Shown here one piece after another: positions 10,647 to 22,015 of a stretch of DNA of 64,000 bases. Both the position numbers and the translations under genes were made by a program. Every line of letters starts with the position of its first letter. The first letter of the stretch is position 1. Origin of the DNA: Henricia sp. BOLD:AAB3569 (taxonomy: Eukaryota > Echinodermata > Asteroidea > Spinulosida > Echinasteridae); contig JBBELK010000454.1 in assembly GCA_037783545.1 (NCBI GenBank), forward strand, positions 1,240,001 through 1,304,000. Direction: 5' to 3'. The notes below the pieces were generated by a model. That model made no database searches and was not told the DNA's origin. It saw only the letters and a list, made by a program, of their open reading frames with translations.

Positions 10647-12390
10647 TAATTATTGAGTAAAATAGTGAATTGAAACCTGTGTAGGCCTATACAGGATTTG
10701 AAAACCTCAAGAAGCAAAATTTCATTATTACCGTTTGTGTTTTTTAGGAGAATGTCTTTATTTCGAATTCTCGTGAAATCATGTTGTGCTATAATTTTCC
10801 TAAAACAGCGGAAATGTTGTGAACAAATAGCTATTTGTCTGGTGTGGCATCACACTTTTTCTCATGAATATGAATTTCTCGTCGGCATAAAAGAACCTTT
10901 CATTGCACTCTCAAAACAGCTCCCAAACTGTTTTTCTCAAACTAAACAAATTTACTTAAATGATAAAATCATATTTTGGGTCATTTGCGTTGCCTCGTTC
11001 AAAGAACGAGAGCTCATACACACTTTTCACCGGGGAAAAAAAACAGAACACCTTTTCGCGAATTCGAATTCATTTCGAATATTAAAACCCCGTTATGTCA
11101 ACCGAAGGGTGTTTATTTTAACAGGACGCTGCGGAGAATTTTCGGGCAAAATAATAACACTTCAGCGAGAGAGAGAGAGAGAGAGGGGGGAGAAAAAAAC
11201 AGTGACTGTGTCGATCTTTTACTGTAATCTATCATAAATCGTGACAACACTGTCAACTTGATGCGTAAGCTGTGGTATTTGCATTTCTGAAGGTAGAAAA
11301 ACCACAATCAACGAACATCAAAATGTGTTCTTCGGTTCTGCACGGTGTGCATTATACCGCTTGCAAAGATTAATTCATTTAGCCGCCCGGGCCGGGCGCG
11401 CGCGTGTGGCAAGCGAGAATATTGGAAATTGAATTTTGGTAGTAAAGGGTTGATCATGAGCTAAGGCACGGGGCTCCTCTCTCTCTCAGCTCCGTCCCCC
11501 TCCGGCAGTTACTGGTAAAAGACACCCAAGGGCCAGCACTGGGCAGGTGTTGGGTCTAGCAAAACCCCTAACGTACCAACCTATCCCCCTGCCGTATCAT
11601 CCTATAGAGGGACCTTTTAAAGAGGGAGGTAAAATTCAAGGCTTCCAGCGGAAGATATAATTTCCATGCATCTTATCCCGGGAGGAGAGGAGAGTTGTCC
11701 TTTCTAAGCCACGATCTGGATTTGTTTCTCCTGTTGGCCCGAGCAGCAGGTTCACCGCTGGAGGGTTTCAAGGGGAAGGGATGGGGGTTGGAAATAGGTC
11801 TCGAATTATGGACCGCTAATGTGGCTGAGTGTTTACGCTATAGGGGGCGCTAACGCAACGCATAGTCCTATAGTAACTTGTGAGTTGTAACGTTCAGTTC
11901 CTTTTTGGAAAGATAAAATGGATGCCCATCCAGCAAATTCAAAAACAAAGGTTCTATACTTCAACAAAGGAAAGACGGATTAAAAATACTCAGAAAATTA
12001 GATTAAACAACAAATATGACACAAAAAGAGACGAAGACAAAATGCTTAATTGTCCCTCTTCATGGATGTGTACCAGAAAAACAAAATAACTGATTAAAAT
12101 GTGTTATTTGGGAAAGTTTGGAGGCAGTATTAGTAAAAGAATATTATAATAGGTGTTTCCAGTGATTGTCTTGTCTGCTGGCAATCGCCAAAATCGATAC
12201 ATTCAATTTAGTCGAAAACGACAGCATGCCCGCTATGCAGTGTAATTTCACATGATGTTAATATTGACTCGCATCAAACAAATGGTATTTCGTTATGGTT
12301 CTGCTGCATTTTGAATACTCGCTTGTGACATCTAGTAACATTTTGTTGTCAATGACATTTGAGTTCCAACACAAATTCAACAGAGCGGAG
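10647..12390. other. Non-coding; GA microsatellite near 11166
   Basis: No recognised gene. The 179-codon + strand frame at 10698-11237 lacks any domain, runs through a (GA)n microsatellite at 11166-11192 and looks like chance. A GC-rich spot (GCCCGGGCCGGGCGCGCGCG) lies near 11383. Confidence 0.4.
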
Positions 12391-12393
12391 TAA

Positions 12394-13394
12394 GGCCCGC
12401 TTCAAACGTCGCGCATATGCCGTGTCGAATTAAATTAAACTTGAATTTTTAAATTCGACACGGCACAAGCACGACGTTTGAAGCCATTTGGCTCGGCAAA
12501 ATTAGTTCGACACGGCAGAAGATTTTAGCTCGACAGGGTCTGCCGTGCTAACTCTATTTAGTGCGGCACAAGCACGGCTTGGCTTCAAACGTCGTGCTTC
12601 TGCCGGAATGCGCATGCTCGCAGCGCGTATGTGAGTAAAGAAATAACCAACAAACAAGTGCATCAAAATAATAAAATGGCGACGTACAATGGACAGAATG
12701 GAAAACGCACGTGTACAACGTCCATGACGTGCACAATACCCATCCGCCATGTTGGATGTATTTAGGCTCGACTGGGAGTTTGCAATTAAGTTCGACGATT
12801 AAAGCCGTGCACTGCCGTGCCAACGTCGTGCCAAGTTGAATTTAATTCGACACGGCATAAGCGCGACGTTTGAAGCGGGCCTTAAATTAAACTTGATTTT
12901 TGTAATTCAACACGGCACAAGCACGACGTTTGAAGCCATTTGGCTCGGAAAAATGAGTTCGACACGGCAGAAGATTTTAGCTCGACAGGGTCTGCCGTGC
13001 TAACTCTATTTAGTGCGGCACAAGCACGGCTTGGCTTCAAACGTCGTGCTTCTGCCGTGTCGAATTTAATTCCAGTTCGAAGTTGGTCCGCAGTTTTGTT
13101 CACAACTAGGAATGCGCATGCTCGCAGCGCGTATGTGAGTAAAGAAATAACCAACAAACAAGTGCATCAAAATAATAAAATGGCGACGTATACAATGGAC
13201 AGAATGGAAAACACACGTGTACAACGTCCATGACGTGCACAATACTCATCCGCCATGTTGGATGTATTTAAGCTCGACTGGGAGTTTGCAATTAAGTTCG
13301 ACGTTTGAAGCCACTGCCGTGCTAACATCGTGTCAACGTCGTGCCAAGTTGAATTTAATTCGACACGGCATAAGCGCGACGTTTGAAGCGGGCC
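12394..13394. mobile_element. Harbinger-like non-autonomous element, tandemly doubled, TAA target duplication
   Basis: Ends GGCCCGCTTCAAACGTCGCG and its complement, flanked by TAA at 12391-12393 and 13395-13397. The three-base TAA/TTA duplication is typical of the PIF/Harbinger class. The interior is two consecutive copies (12394-12881 and 12882-13394). The second lacks the first 36 or so bases of the terminal repeat but contains about 51 bases (near 13058-13109) missing from the first. Repeated CGACACGGCA motifs in both orientations make it highly self-complementary. Confidence 0.75.
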
Positions 13395-13397
13395 TAA

Positions 13398-14397
13398 GTG
13401 TACTATCTACGCGCGTCATGGCCATGTTTGGGCGGCCAACGACCCACGGTCTTAAAACGCGATTGTCACGCATGTAACGTCACTCTTCAACAAACAAGAA
13501 CGGCGAAATGGACGCGACAAAAAGGCTCCCAAGTTTCTTCTTCTTGGGAGAAATGAGATTTCAACTGTACAAGTGACAAACGATTGACGATAAAGCGAGC
13601 CGCGGGAAACATTAAGAAACCCTGCGTTATTGAAATGTATCTCAAAATTTCGCGCATCAAAAAACCTCTCGTAGGCCCTATATATTTGTTTGGTTTTGTT
13701 CCGCCGATTACCATCGAAACCCTTTCCCCAACCGACCTTCAGATGTCAATTAATGTTACGTGAGATGAATTTCGTCGGCAGGGAGGAAAAGTTGAATTAA
13801 CAAGTCAAATTTGGCGGGATATTTTTCAGTCGAGAGAGCAGAAATTGACAGCGCTAAACGAATAACACCAGACTGGTCGTGCAGCTGCGAGGCGCGTTTT
13901 CATCCAACTCGCGTTCCAATGAATAAATACTAAAAGAATATCAACGACTTTTCCTTTTTTTTTTTTTACATACAAGTCGAATTCCCAATCGGGCTAAACA
14001 ATTATTTCTTGTAATGAATAAAAGATTGGGCATGGAACGAACAACTTCGATTTATTTCCTTGCTCAGAAACCTACGCCAGCTGCATTCGTGCAAAATGTG
14101 ATTGATTTTGGCGCCAAAACTGAGCGGCGCCCCACTGTCGTCTGCTGCCACAATACGTTTGCTTCGGACTGGTGTTGAAAGTAATGTATTAATAGAATTT
14201 CTAAACTTGTACAGATTTAAGTAGAAATGTCCATGTTTTGATGGAACCGAAGGACAATATATTTCAAAGAGTAAAGATAAACATATACTTTCTTTGAAGG
14301 CCTACTCATGCCAGACAAGAAGGACCAACATTGTCTTTTCAACTTTTTGATTTTTTAAAATTCCTGGTCGCAAACCTTTGTCACATTCGCTCGAGCT
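13398..14397. other. Non-coding, no gene seen
   Basis: No recognised coding exon, RNA gene or repeat apart from a T run near 13957. Confidence 0.35.
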
Positions 14398-14585
14398 CTT
14401 ATTGATATACCAAAAGCCTATGCTATACAGTACACCTTACGCAAAAGCAATATCCAACCGTGTCTCTTTATATCAATTTTATAAAATATATCTTATTGAT
14501 ATACCAAAAGCCTATGCTATACAGTACACCTTACGCAAAAGCAATATCCAACCGTGTCTCTTTATATCAATTTTATAAAATACAT
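14398..14585. repeat. Perfect or near-perfect 94-bp tandem duplication
   Basis: Two adjacent copies starting CTTATTGATATACC at 14398 and 14492. Near-identity implies a recent duplication (or an assembly duplication). Confidence 0.9.
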
Positions 14586-15006
14586 ATAGCATATACATAC
14601 GATTGGGAAGTGCCAGATAGGCCTTTTACGTAGCCTCGTTACAAAGACGAGGCTTGGGATCCCACTTCTCCAACCACCACATTACATACCTACTTATCTA
14701 ACTGATTCAGAGGACACGACTGAAAAGTGTTTATGCGAAACGCCTTTAGCTTTATGCTTATCTCAAACCAAATGACCGACTGGATTTAGATGTTTGCATT
14801 ACCAAACGACAACTAGCTCCGTATGTATGTAGAAGTTGTGACGTCAACTCTCGTAACAAAAATACACGCGATATAACATCGATTTTCTGTAGCCCGGCAT
14901 TTAAATTAACAAGACAGTGTCCGCAGGCGGCGACCACACGATTATTGGCATCGGCACAAAGGCCATTATGCAAGCAATCGATGCTATCCGGCCGTTCAAC
15001 TGAACA

Positions 15007-15141
15007 TAGAACCTTTGCATCAGCGGACATGTGGGGGCAAGTTTTTATTTATTTGAATGATATGACAATAGATCTGCAATGCATGACGCACAGTGACGAT
15101 GTAATTGGCCCCTAAGATGGCCGCGCCGTGCAAAGTGGCTA
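15007..15141. mobile_element. Family A MITE, copy 4 (diverged)
   Basis: It retains TAGAACCTTTGCAT... and ...GTGCAAAGTGGCTA ends and the GATATGACAATAG interior, with more substitutions than the other copies. Confidence 0.7.
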
Positions 15142-15196
15142 TTCAAAGTAATTTTCAGTCATGTATCCCTCGGCCTCGGTTATATAAAATACAACC

Positions 15197-15320
15197 TGCA
15201 GCCGATTTCACGAAACTTTACGCAATTGCGCAAGTCCACTTACGCCATTACTTGTGCAATAATTTAAGGCGTAAGTGGACTTGCGCAATTGCGTAAAGTT
15301 TCGTGAAATCGGCTGCTGGT
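15197..15320. mobile_element. Family D palindromic MITE, copy 1
   Basis: A near-perfect palindrome of about 120 bp. GCAGCCGATTTCACGAAA at the left and its complement at the right enclose arms of roughly 50 bases around a short AT loop. Relatives are at 15431 and 63246. Confidence 0.8.
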
Positions 15321-15430
15321 CCGTATGGCACCGGACTATACTTGCGCGTCCCAAGCCACGTTGCGAAAACCAATAAGACAATTGTTTAGATGCACGTAAA
15401 ACGCAAAGTGAACGCAAAATGGTTTGAGCA

Positions 15431-15730
15431 CTGCAGCCGATTTCACGAAAGAGTGCGCAGCTTGCGCAACTTTTGAAAAATGGCGCAAGCCCCATAGCTT
15501 GCGTGTTATCATCGCTAAATTGTTGCGCGACTTACGCAATAAAACGTTGCGCAAGTGGGCTTAAGCGGGCCTCCCACTGTGCGATTTTTGCCACGAAATT
15601 CCTACGATTGGGTACGATTTGGTACGATTGTGTGTAGAGCCTATAGACAGTCTCTGGTAATCGTACCAATTCGTAGGAAATTCGTGGCAAAAATCCCACA
15701 GTGGGAGGCCCGCTTTACGCATCTTTAGGT
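15431..15730. mobile_element. Family D MITE, copy 2, interrupted
   Basis: It begins CTGCAGCCGATTTCACGAAA and follows the complement of the copy at 63246-63417 through CTTGCGCAACTTTTGAAAAA and CGTTGCGCAAGTGGGCTTA, where it is split by another element (15564-15714). Only TTACGCA remains recognisable on the far side, so the right end is truncated. Confidence 0.7.
15564..15714. mobile_element. Harbinger-like palindromic MITE with TTA target duplication
   Basis: 151 bp, starting AGCGGGCCTCCCACTGTG and ending with its complement, flanked by TTA at 15561-15563 and 15715-15717. Arms of about 55 bases (including TTTTTGCCACGAAATTCCTA) pair around a short centre. It is inserted in family D copy 2 and so is younger. 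Confidence 0.8.
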
Positions 15731-16340
15731 ACGGTGGTCTCCATGCATGGTTCAAATTTTGGTCACGGTAAAAGAGTTATCTTGTCACGAAAGTCACATT
15801 AATGTGGATTTTTGTCTTCGTCTGTTCTGAGATTTACTCAAAGTATTAACGTCCAAGTGCTCAAAGCATTTCGCATTCGCGTCCGCGTTTTATCTAAACA
15901 TCATAGGCCTATATGTCCGAATATAGATACACGTATATACGTATTGAAATTACACACGAGACATGAACTTGCCATTTTTTCCCCTCTGGCCAGCTATACA
16001 TGCCACAGTTCATCTAAATCAATGGCTCCAACGTGACTGACCGATAAATGATAAGCGAAAAGCCGCGCCGTGATCGCGGTCAAGTGTTGACCGTTGGCGG
16101 CTCGGTTTGTATTGTGGCGTAATCGGACCCGGACGATTCTCTGAGTCGATTAGAACCGCGATTTGGTCATTTAGAGGAATCGATTCTCATTATCTTGGAA
16201 GTACATGTACCTGATTATGTATGTTAATGGGTGTAGGAATTACACATTTCCAAGACAGTGTTTTGTATACGAGGTTTGCGAGATATCCTTTATAATTTTG
16301 GTGCAAACTATATTGTATTTATAATGGGGAATTTTGATTT
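15718..16340. other. Non-coding, no gene seen
   Basis: No coding or repeat signal that I can support beyond the tail of the interrupted family D copy. Confidence 0.35.
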
Positions 16341-16469
16341 TAAAGGCAGGGGCTCGTCAGCAATGTGCGCGCCAATTTCGTGCCACGAATTACGTAGCAA
16401 AGGCACGGAGCTGCGTATTTTGTTGCACGAATTTGGCGCGCGCGCATTGCTGACAAGCCTGTGCCTTTA
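16341..16469. mobile_element. Family E palindromic MITE, copy 1
   Basis: About 129 bp: TAAAGGCAGGGGCTCGTCAG at the left with its near complement at the right, arms rich in GCGCGCC. A partial second copy is at 45993-46107. Confidence 0.75.
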
Positions 16470-16489
16470 AGTGAGAATCGAAATTGATT

Positions 16490-17000
16490 CCAAAAATGTT
16501 GGAATTGCTAAAGCCTTGTCACAAAAATGTTTCTTGTTATGGTCGCCAAAAACAGGCCAATAGTCCGTCTTTTCGCGAAACATGTTCGTGACGCAATCAC
16601 TGATACGACCAAAGCTGATCAATAGTTGAGTCTTCATTACAATGTCACGAACAAGTTTCTGTCTATGGTCGCGAAAACATGAATGGGGCCCGTTTTCGCA
16701 ACCATAACCAGAAACATGTTTCTGATGTAATAGGACCCCTTTGAGACACTTGGTGGCAGCAAACAAACCGGTCTTTTTCCATTGTTACGTCACGTTTGAG
16801 CTACAATGCGCATGCTCAATATGACGTATAGACAATGGATACGGACCGGTTTGTTTGCTGCCACCAAATGTCTCAAAAAGTCCCCCATTACTGGTTCAAT
16901 CAATGGACTGCTTCTGTTGCCGACGACCAAAGCTGTCCATAGGTTGAAAACAAAAACATGTTTCAGGTTATGGTAACAAAAACATGGACAGAGTCTTTCA
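16490..17000. repeat. Degenerate GAAACATGTTTC / TATGGTCGC repeat block
   Basis: Segments of the form GAAACATGTTTCTG and TATGGTCGCGAAAAC recur several times in both orientations at about 16530, 16650, 16700 and 16950. The block is interrupted by the palindromic element at 16733-16888. The same motif occurs once near 3870. Confidence 0.5.
16733..16888. mobile_element. Palindromic MITE (GGACCCCTTTGAGACA ends)
   Basis: Arms TTTGAGACACTTGGTGGCAG and GACCGGTTTGTTTGCTGCCA pair over about 55 bases, around a centre containing TTGTTACGTCACG. It interrupts the GAAACATGTTTC repeat block. Confidence 0.7.
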
Positions 17001-17294
17001 CAATTTAGCGCTCATAAATCATACGCTGTCCCATATCTTTCAAGAGTCACAGGGTGTTTGACCCGCCGAGTCGCCAGAGAGATGCGCCTGAGCGCTGTTC
17101 ATATCTCATCGTCCGTTTCAAATTACTCAGACGTTAATTACAGCTTCTGTCGAGTTACGGATATTGTTCCAACGAGATTACCTTATTGGGTACAGATTGC
17201 AATAAATTATATCCGTATACCATGCAGGGCAACCAGAAGCATAAAGGCAATCGTCACAAGCCAAACCGTAAGCTACAACACAAGATCAACCCTA

Positions 17295-17602
17295 TAGGGG
17301 AGTTCACATTATCGCGGAAAAATCACACTGTGCCATTGGTTTGTACACAAACTGGTTTGCCGCTTGTGCGCGGCCTATCGCGACGCGCAAAAGGTTTTCA
17401 GCTTGGTCAAAGTTCAAAATTGTTGAACTTTGACCGCGGTGCGCTGACCTTTTCAGCGCGCAGCCAATGAGGTATCAGAGAAGCCCCAAGATACCAGAAC
17501 TGGAATTTTCTATTTTTGAAAGATCGGCGATTGGGGGCTCATGCAATGCGGTGAGCGCAGCGCGAAAGTGTGATTTTTCCGCGATAGTGTGTATCCGCCT
17601 TA
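17295..17602. mobile_element. Inverted-repeat element with ATTATCGCGGAAAAATCACA ends
   Basis: The left end ATCGCGGAAAAATCACACT has its complement at about 17565-17585. A separate inner hairpin, GGTCAAAGTTCAA with its complement, lies at about 17405-17442. Non-coding. Confidence 0.65.
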
Positions 17603-17946
17603 AGACAATGCCATAATCGCAATTGTACCTTGCATCATAAGGCCAATCGTAAGTCACATCATAAGCTCAATTGCAAGTCACATCACAAACCAAATCGTAA
17701 GTTATGTCACAAGCCGCAATACAAAACCACATTATTTTACCCACGTCTTAAAAACACGCTGGGCTCTGGATAGCGGACAAGCCGTTCACCCTTTTTTTTA
17801 AACGTGCAATTCTGGCGGAGCCTACGAAACGTCACAAGACCAGTTGTAAGTAATGCCACAAATTTAAAGTATAACTTTGCAAGCCTAATCCTACGTCATG
17901 TTACACATCTCATCGCACGTGTCGTCGATACCCAGGACGATATAAT
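17603..17946. other. Non-coding; short CACAAGCC-type repeats
   Basis: Irregular repeats of AATCGTAAGT(C/T)ACATCACAA type run from about 17640 to 17720. No gene seen. Confidence 0.4.
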
Positions 17947-18132
17947 TATGACAAAGGGACTCCAACCCCCTAACGCCCCTATACCTCAACACACTCTTCC
18001 CTTTTGTTAACGTACTGGTCAACCCCCACACCTAAAAACTGAAAGGAATTCCTTTGAAATTCCTTGGATGTTTGAGACACAATGGGGGAACAACGGAAGG
18101 GGGTACCCTCTGCCACATATCGTACTGCATAT
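17947..18132. mobile_element. Family H MITE, copy 1 (left end truncated)
   Basis: It shares AACACACTCTTCCCTTTTGT, CTGAAAGGAATTCC and GAGACACAATGGGGGAACAA with copies at 36191, 45070 and 58924. The right end GCCACATATCGTACTGCATA is the family terminus; the left terminus is missing or degraded. Confidence 0.75.
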
Positions 18133-21100
18133 GGTTGTCTGGTATACCTTTCCAACAGGAAGCACGATTTAAAATGGTTTCTGCATGAGAAAGCTCTGTC
18201 ACAAACATAATCGTAAACTGCGTCACAAAGTCATATCAGCAGAAAACGTATAAAGATTTCCAAAACAGGTGCAAATTAGCTGCCGAGAAAATGAGTGAAT
18301 CAATAGAAAGATGGAAACAGTTTTTGTGTGTGGTTTGAGGTAATAATATAGCTTTCATAAAAAGCTCGAGTGAACACAAAATCCATCTGGAGTCTCACCT
18401 AACAAGAAAGTCAGATTGCGGCTTCTTCAATGTCACGCATGACTGACCACAGCTTCCCAAGTCATTCCGCAGAAAGCCCCTTTGTCAATCAGCACGGATG
18501 AGGATTAAAGAGGGTTTCTGAACAATAAATTATGCCATTTTAATAGAATATGTAATTCTATTTTAAATTTAATATTTATAGCTTTTTGCGTTGTAATATC
18601 AATTACTTTGCAAATTTACATATTTTGACGGGAACGTTTGTTCATTTATAACATAATGTCGTAAAGATTGATGCGTGTTATATTTTAATGCATGGCCTGG
18701 CCGTATCCTGGAAGTGATGTTTTTTTTCTCTAATTTTTGCTAATGTTTAATTGTTAAAGAGGTGAGTTTATTCATGGCGGCCATCTTGAGGACAATCGCG
18801 GGTGCAATTTTTTTTATTCGGGCATTAATTTAGAAAACAAAGTGTCCGTGAAATTACACATTTTCCACTGCATGCAGCTTCTGATGAGTAAAAACAACGG
18901 ACTACTATGATTTGAAAGACAATACAACATGGACTATACCAGAGTGAAGACACGACAACGTCAGGCGCAATTACTCACGTTGATCAATCCTGATCTGTTT
19001 AAATTGAAAGTTAGGCTTACCAATAACATCTATAGAAAGGTTACAGTTTCATAAAACAAGGCCAGATTCCTCGGTATTAAAAACCCGAATGACTCAGCTT
19101 CGGGTTCCATTCAGCCACACACGACGCGTGCAGCCAATTGCGGAAAGAAATAGCCTCATATAACCCTGAGCCTCAAGTACCGATATCTATACTGCTTTAT
19201 CGAGGGGTCCCCTGGCAAATATCGCATTCTGAATGTTTCACCGGACTCTGAGCGTATCCGCGTACCGAACTGAGCGGCTTGAGAGCGCCGCGTCCCCCGC
19301 CGGCTGTAGGGTGCTCGAGTACGTGCCCCTGGGCCGTCTCATGCAAGTGTAATTGTTCACATTATCCGTATTCACTGGGACAAAACCAGCCTGTTTTTCC
19401 CTTTCTGGCGCTTCTCTTTTTACATTATTTTCAGCCTGCGGGGACGGGGATATTACTGAGGTATAGAACTATGGTTGCCATTGAGGTAATGGGGAACATG
19501 GGAGGAGGGAGAGGGGTGTGTATAGTCTGCTGGACAAAGTAATTGCTTTTTCGCATCAATAACTAAACTTTCGTCCGTACATCTTTCAACCATACCGAGC
19601 TTATCCCCAGTTACGCCATTTTCAATTGTGTTCCCTGAATCCGTTCTATAAAACGCAAACTGGTAATTGGGACGGTACCAGACTAATCCAAAATGCATTT
19701 CTCTCAATGTGGCTGAAAATATCAGGTTATATTTAATCGCATTGGCAAATTAAATTTTACATAATCCACCGGAGCAGACTATGTGAACCTTCATGTCATT
19801 TTTAACCTTTCTGTCACTGCTCGAAATACATACCTGGATTTTAATTCAATTTGAAATAAAGCCTATAAACATGACAATCATCTGCACGTAAATAAAATGC
19901 TAAAAGAAATCGATGCATAGGAGAGCGAAGGCCGATATATAATATAATAAAAAGAGACGAAAAGAGATCCGGTGTACAAAATTAGCCACGGAATTGAGAG
20001 ATTTTCTTGTCGGGATTTTCTGCAATTGGCGTCAAAGTGGCGTCACTGATAGCTCTCTACGGCTTTTTGGCGTGCATTAATTGGGTATTACACGAGGGAA
20101 AGGGATAGTCAGTAACGGCGGGATGTGCGTTACTAAGTTACCAATTACACGCCGCATTGAGCGCAAAAAAACTTTCTTCATGGCGCAAAGACAAAACAGG
20201 AAAGAGCATATATTATTTTGTTCGCCACATACCGAACCTCATTTTATGCTATCCATGAGTCGTTACTCGAGACCTTTCCAAGATCTTTCAGGTAAATCAA
20301 AATTAACAAACAATGAAGTTAAAATTTGTAATAATTTATGTATTTACTTTATATTGCTTTTACCAAGGTTTGAAAAGGACGCTGTTTTAATTTTGTTGTG
20401 ACTGGAAAGATCTCCCGAGACCTTTCTGAGATTTTTGATAGAAAATGGCCTTATGATCACGTGAATGTGGAATTATTGAACTGTGCAAATATTAATGTGT
20501 CTGTTACTATTAAGGGGACAGTGTGAATATACATTCAATTGTCATAATAATTATTAAAATGATACTAAACTAAACTATATTAAGACACTTAACAAAATTA
20601 GTCGACTTTCTGTAAGCGAAGTAATAGCATATAAGCATACGAGTTTGAAACTGGTGCATTCTTTCTTTCAACTAACGCAATGCTGTCAACTTTAATCCAC
20701 ACACAAAAATCGTGCGCGTGCAGGAAAATGTAGTCCTTCGCCGTCGGTTTCTATACTTTACGAGAAATCAGAGGATAAACGTGGGGACTGAAAATCAGTC
20801 CACGAGCACGGCCTGTCGCAAGTCTCGAAGCATCTTGCTTCGTGATGTCAACATGCAAAACGTCAAGACTTTGACTTGGAGTTTAGTTGGAAATGGCATG
20901 GGTACTTAACGAGGATTAGCCAGGCAGCAAGGGTACAAATACGCTACGGGGCTCAAGCTCGGAGAACACCGGATGCTATTTTAGGCTTGAGTGTTGGCTG
21001 TATAGCCGATGTCCTATAGTTGCGAGTAAGAGGAAATTATGGGGAAGGAATCGTGCAAGCTGAGATGCTAAATCACAGCCTAAAGGGATATTGGAAGAAC

Positions 21101-21327
21101 TATATGATGACAACCAATCGGAGGGAGAAACACTCGAATTAAATCAATTAACTTGAAGATGCCAACTCCGGGCAAAGACACGATGCTCAGTGACAGACCT
21201 CACACACGAAGAAGGTACCGTATCAATCGTGTCCCCTGAATCGGTTCTATGAAATGCGAACTCCTGTTTAGAAGCCATGACTAATTTAGGACTTTTATAT
21301 ATACGACTGAAAAGGCTCCGTCGTATA
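18133..21327. other. 3.2 kb non-coding stretch, no gene seen
   Basis: No coding exon recognised on either strand. A segment at about 19610-19680 and another at about 21220-21270 share GTGT(C/T)CCCTGAATC(C/G)(G/-)TTCTAT and flanking bases, so a degraded dispersed repeat is present. Confidence 0.4.
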
Positions 21328-22015
21328 TACGAGTCAATAGTTGTCGTTATATACCTCATGCGTAGATTCCTGTCATCTGATTGGTTAAAAGTTGGGGCAT
21401 TGAATCAGCTATTATAGACCCGGCGCGTTTATAATTCTGACTATGCCCACGGGCATATTTAGCGGGTTCCGGCGCGCACAACATGTGTAGCATAGCTGTG
21501 CACCAACTATGCAGCTGCGCGCTTCACGTAAACATTCAGCAGGACGGTAATGGCGGAATTTCGACGAAGTCGTTTTGTCGTCTGTCGTAGATGATGAAGT
21601 CCTTAAGAAAATAAGAGAAGTGGCTTACAGTGAAAACTGTGTCAGGTGAAATGTGCTACTAAAGTGCCAGGTGATTATGCTACAATTTGATGCTGTAAAT
21701 ATACAACTTTTCCGCCGTAGACCAGCTTCCGAACTCGAAACTCGAAGGACCACTGTCATGACTGTGACTGTGTATCGTTACTTTTAACCAACCAGATGAC
21801 AAAAATCTACACATTCGGTATATAAAACAAATATTGACTGCTGTTTATTCGGGGCATGGTTAAGATTACAGGCCCTCGGTGATCGCGAAGCCATGACTAT
21901 GCCCCTCGGCTTCCGCCTCGGGGCATAGTCATGGATTCGAGATCACATTGGGCCTATAATCTTAACCATGCCCCTCATTGCAGTCAATATTTGTATATTT
22001 TATAGAACGTTCGAT
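21328..22015. mobile_element. Nested inverted repeats, about 0.7 kb
   Basis: 21328-21400 is an inverted copy of about 21770-21840 (TCATCTGATTGGTTAAAAGT against its complement, and GTCAATA ends). Inside the right part, 21845-21975 folds into a long hairpin: GGGGCATGGTTAAGATTA and CATGACTATGCCCC pair with complements at the far side. GCAGTCAATATTTGTATATT at the right edge pairs with about 21818-21840. This suggests one element, or two related ones, arranged end to end. Confidence 0.6.

Noticed and set aside
10698-11237. 179-codon open frame on the + strand
   Set aside because: No domain or signal feature, runs through a GA microsatellite, AT-rich composition like the surrounding non-coding DNA.
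12502-13477. Several overlapping frames with shared Ala/Arg-rich peptides
   Set aside because: All lie in the doubled Harbinger-like element and its repeats; no transposase motif such as a DDE triad can be seen.
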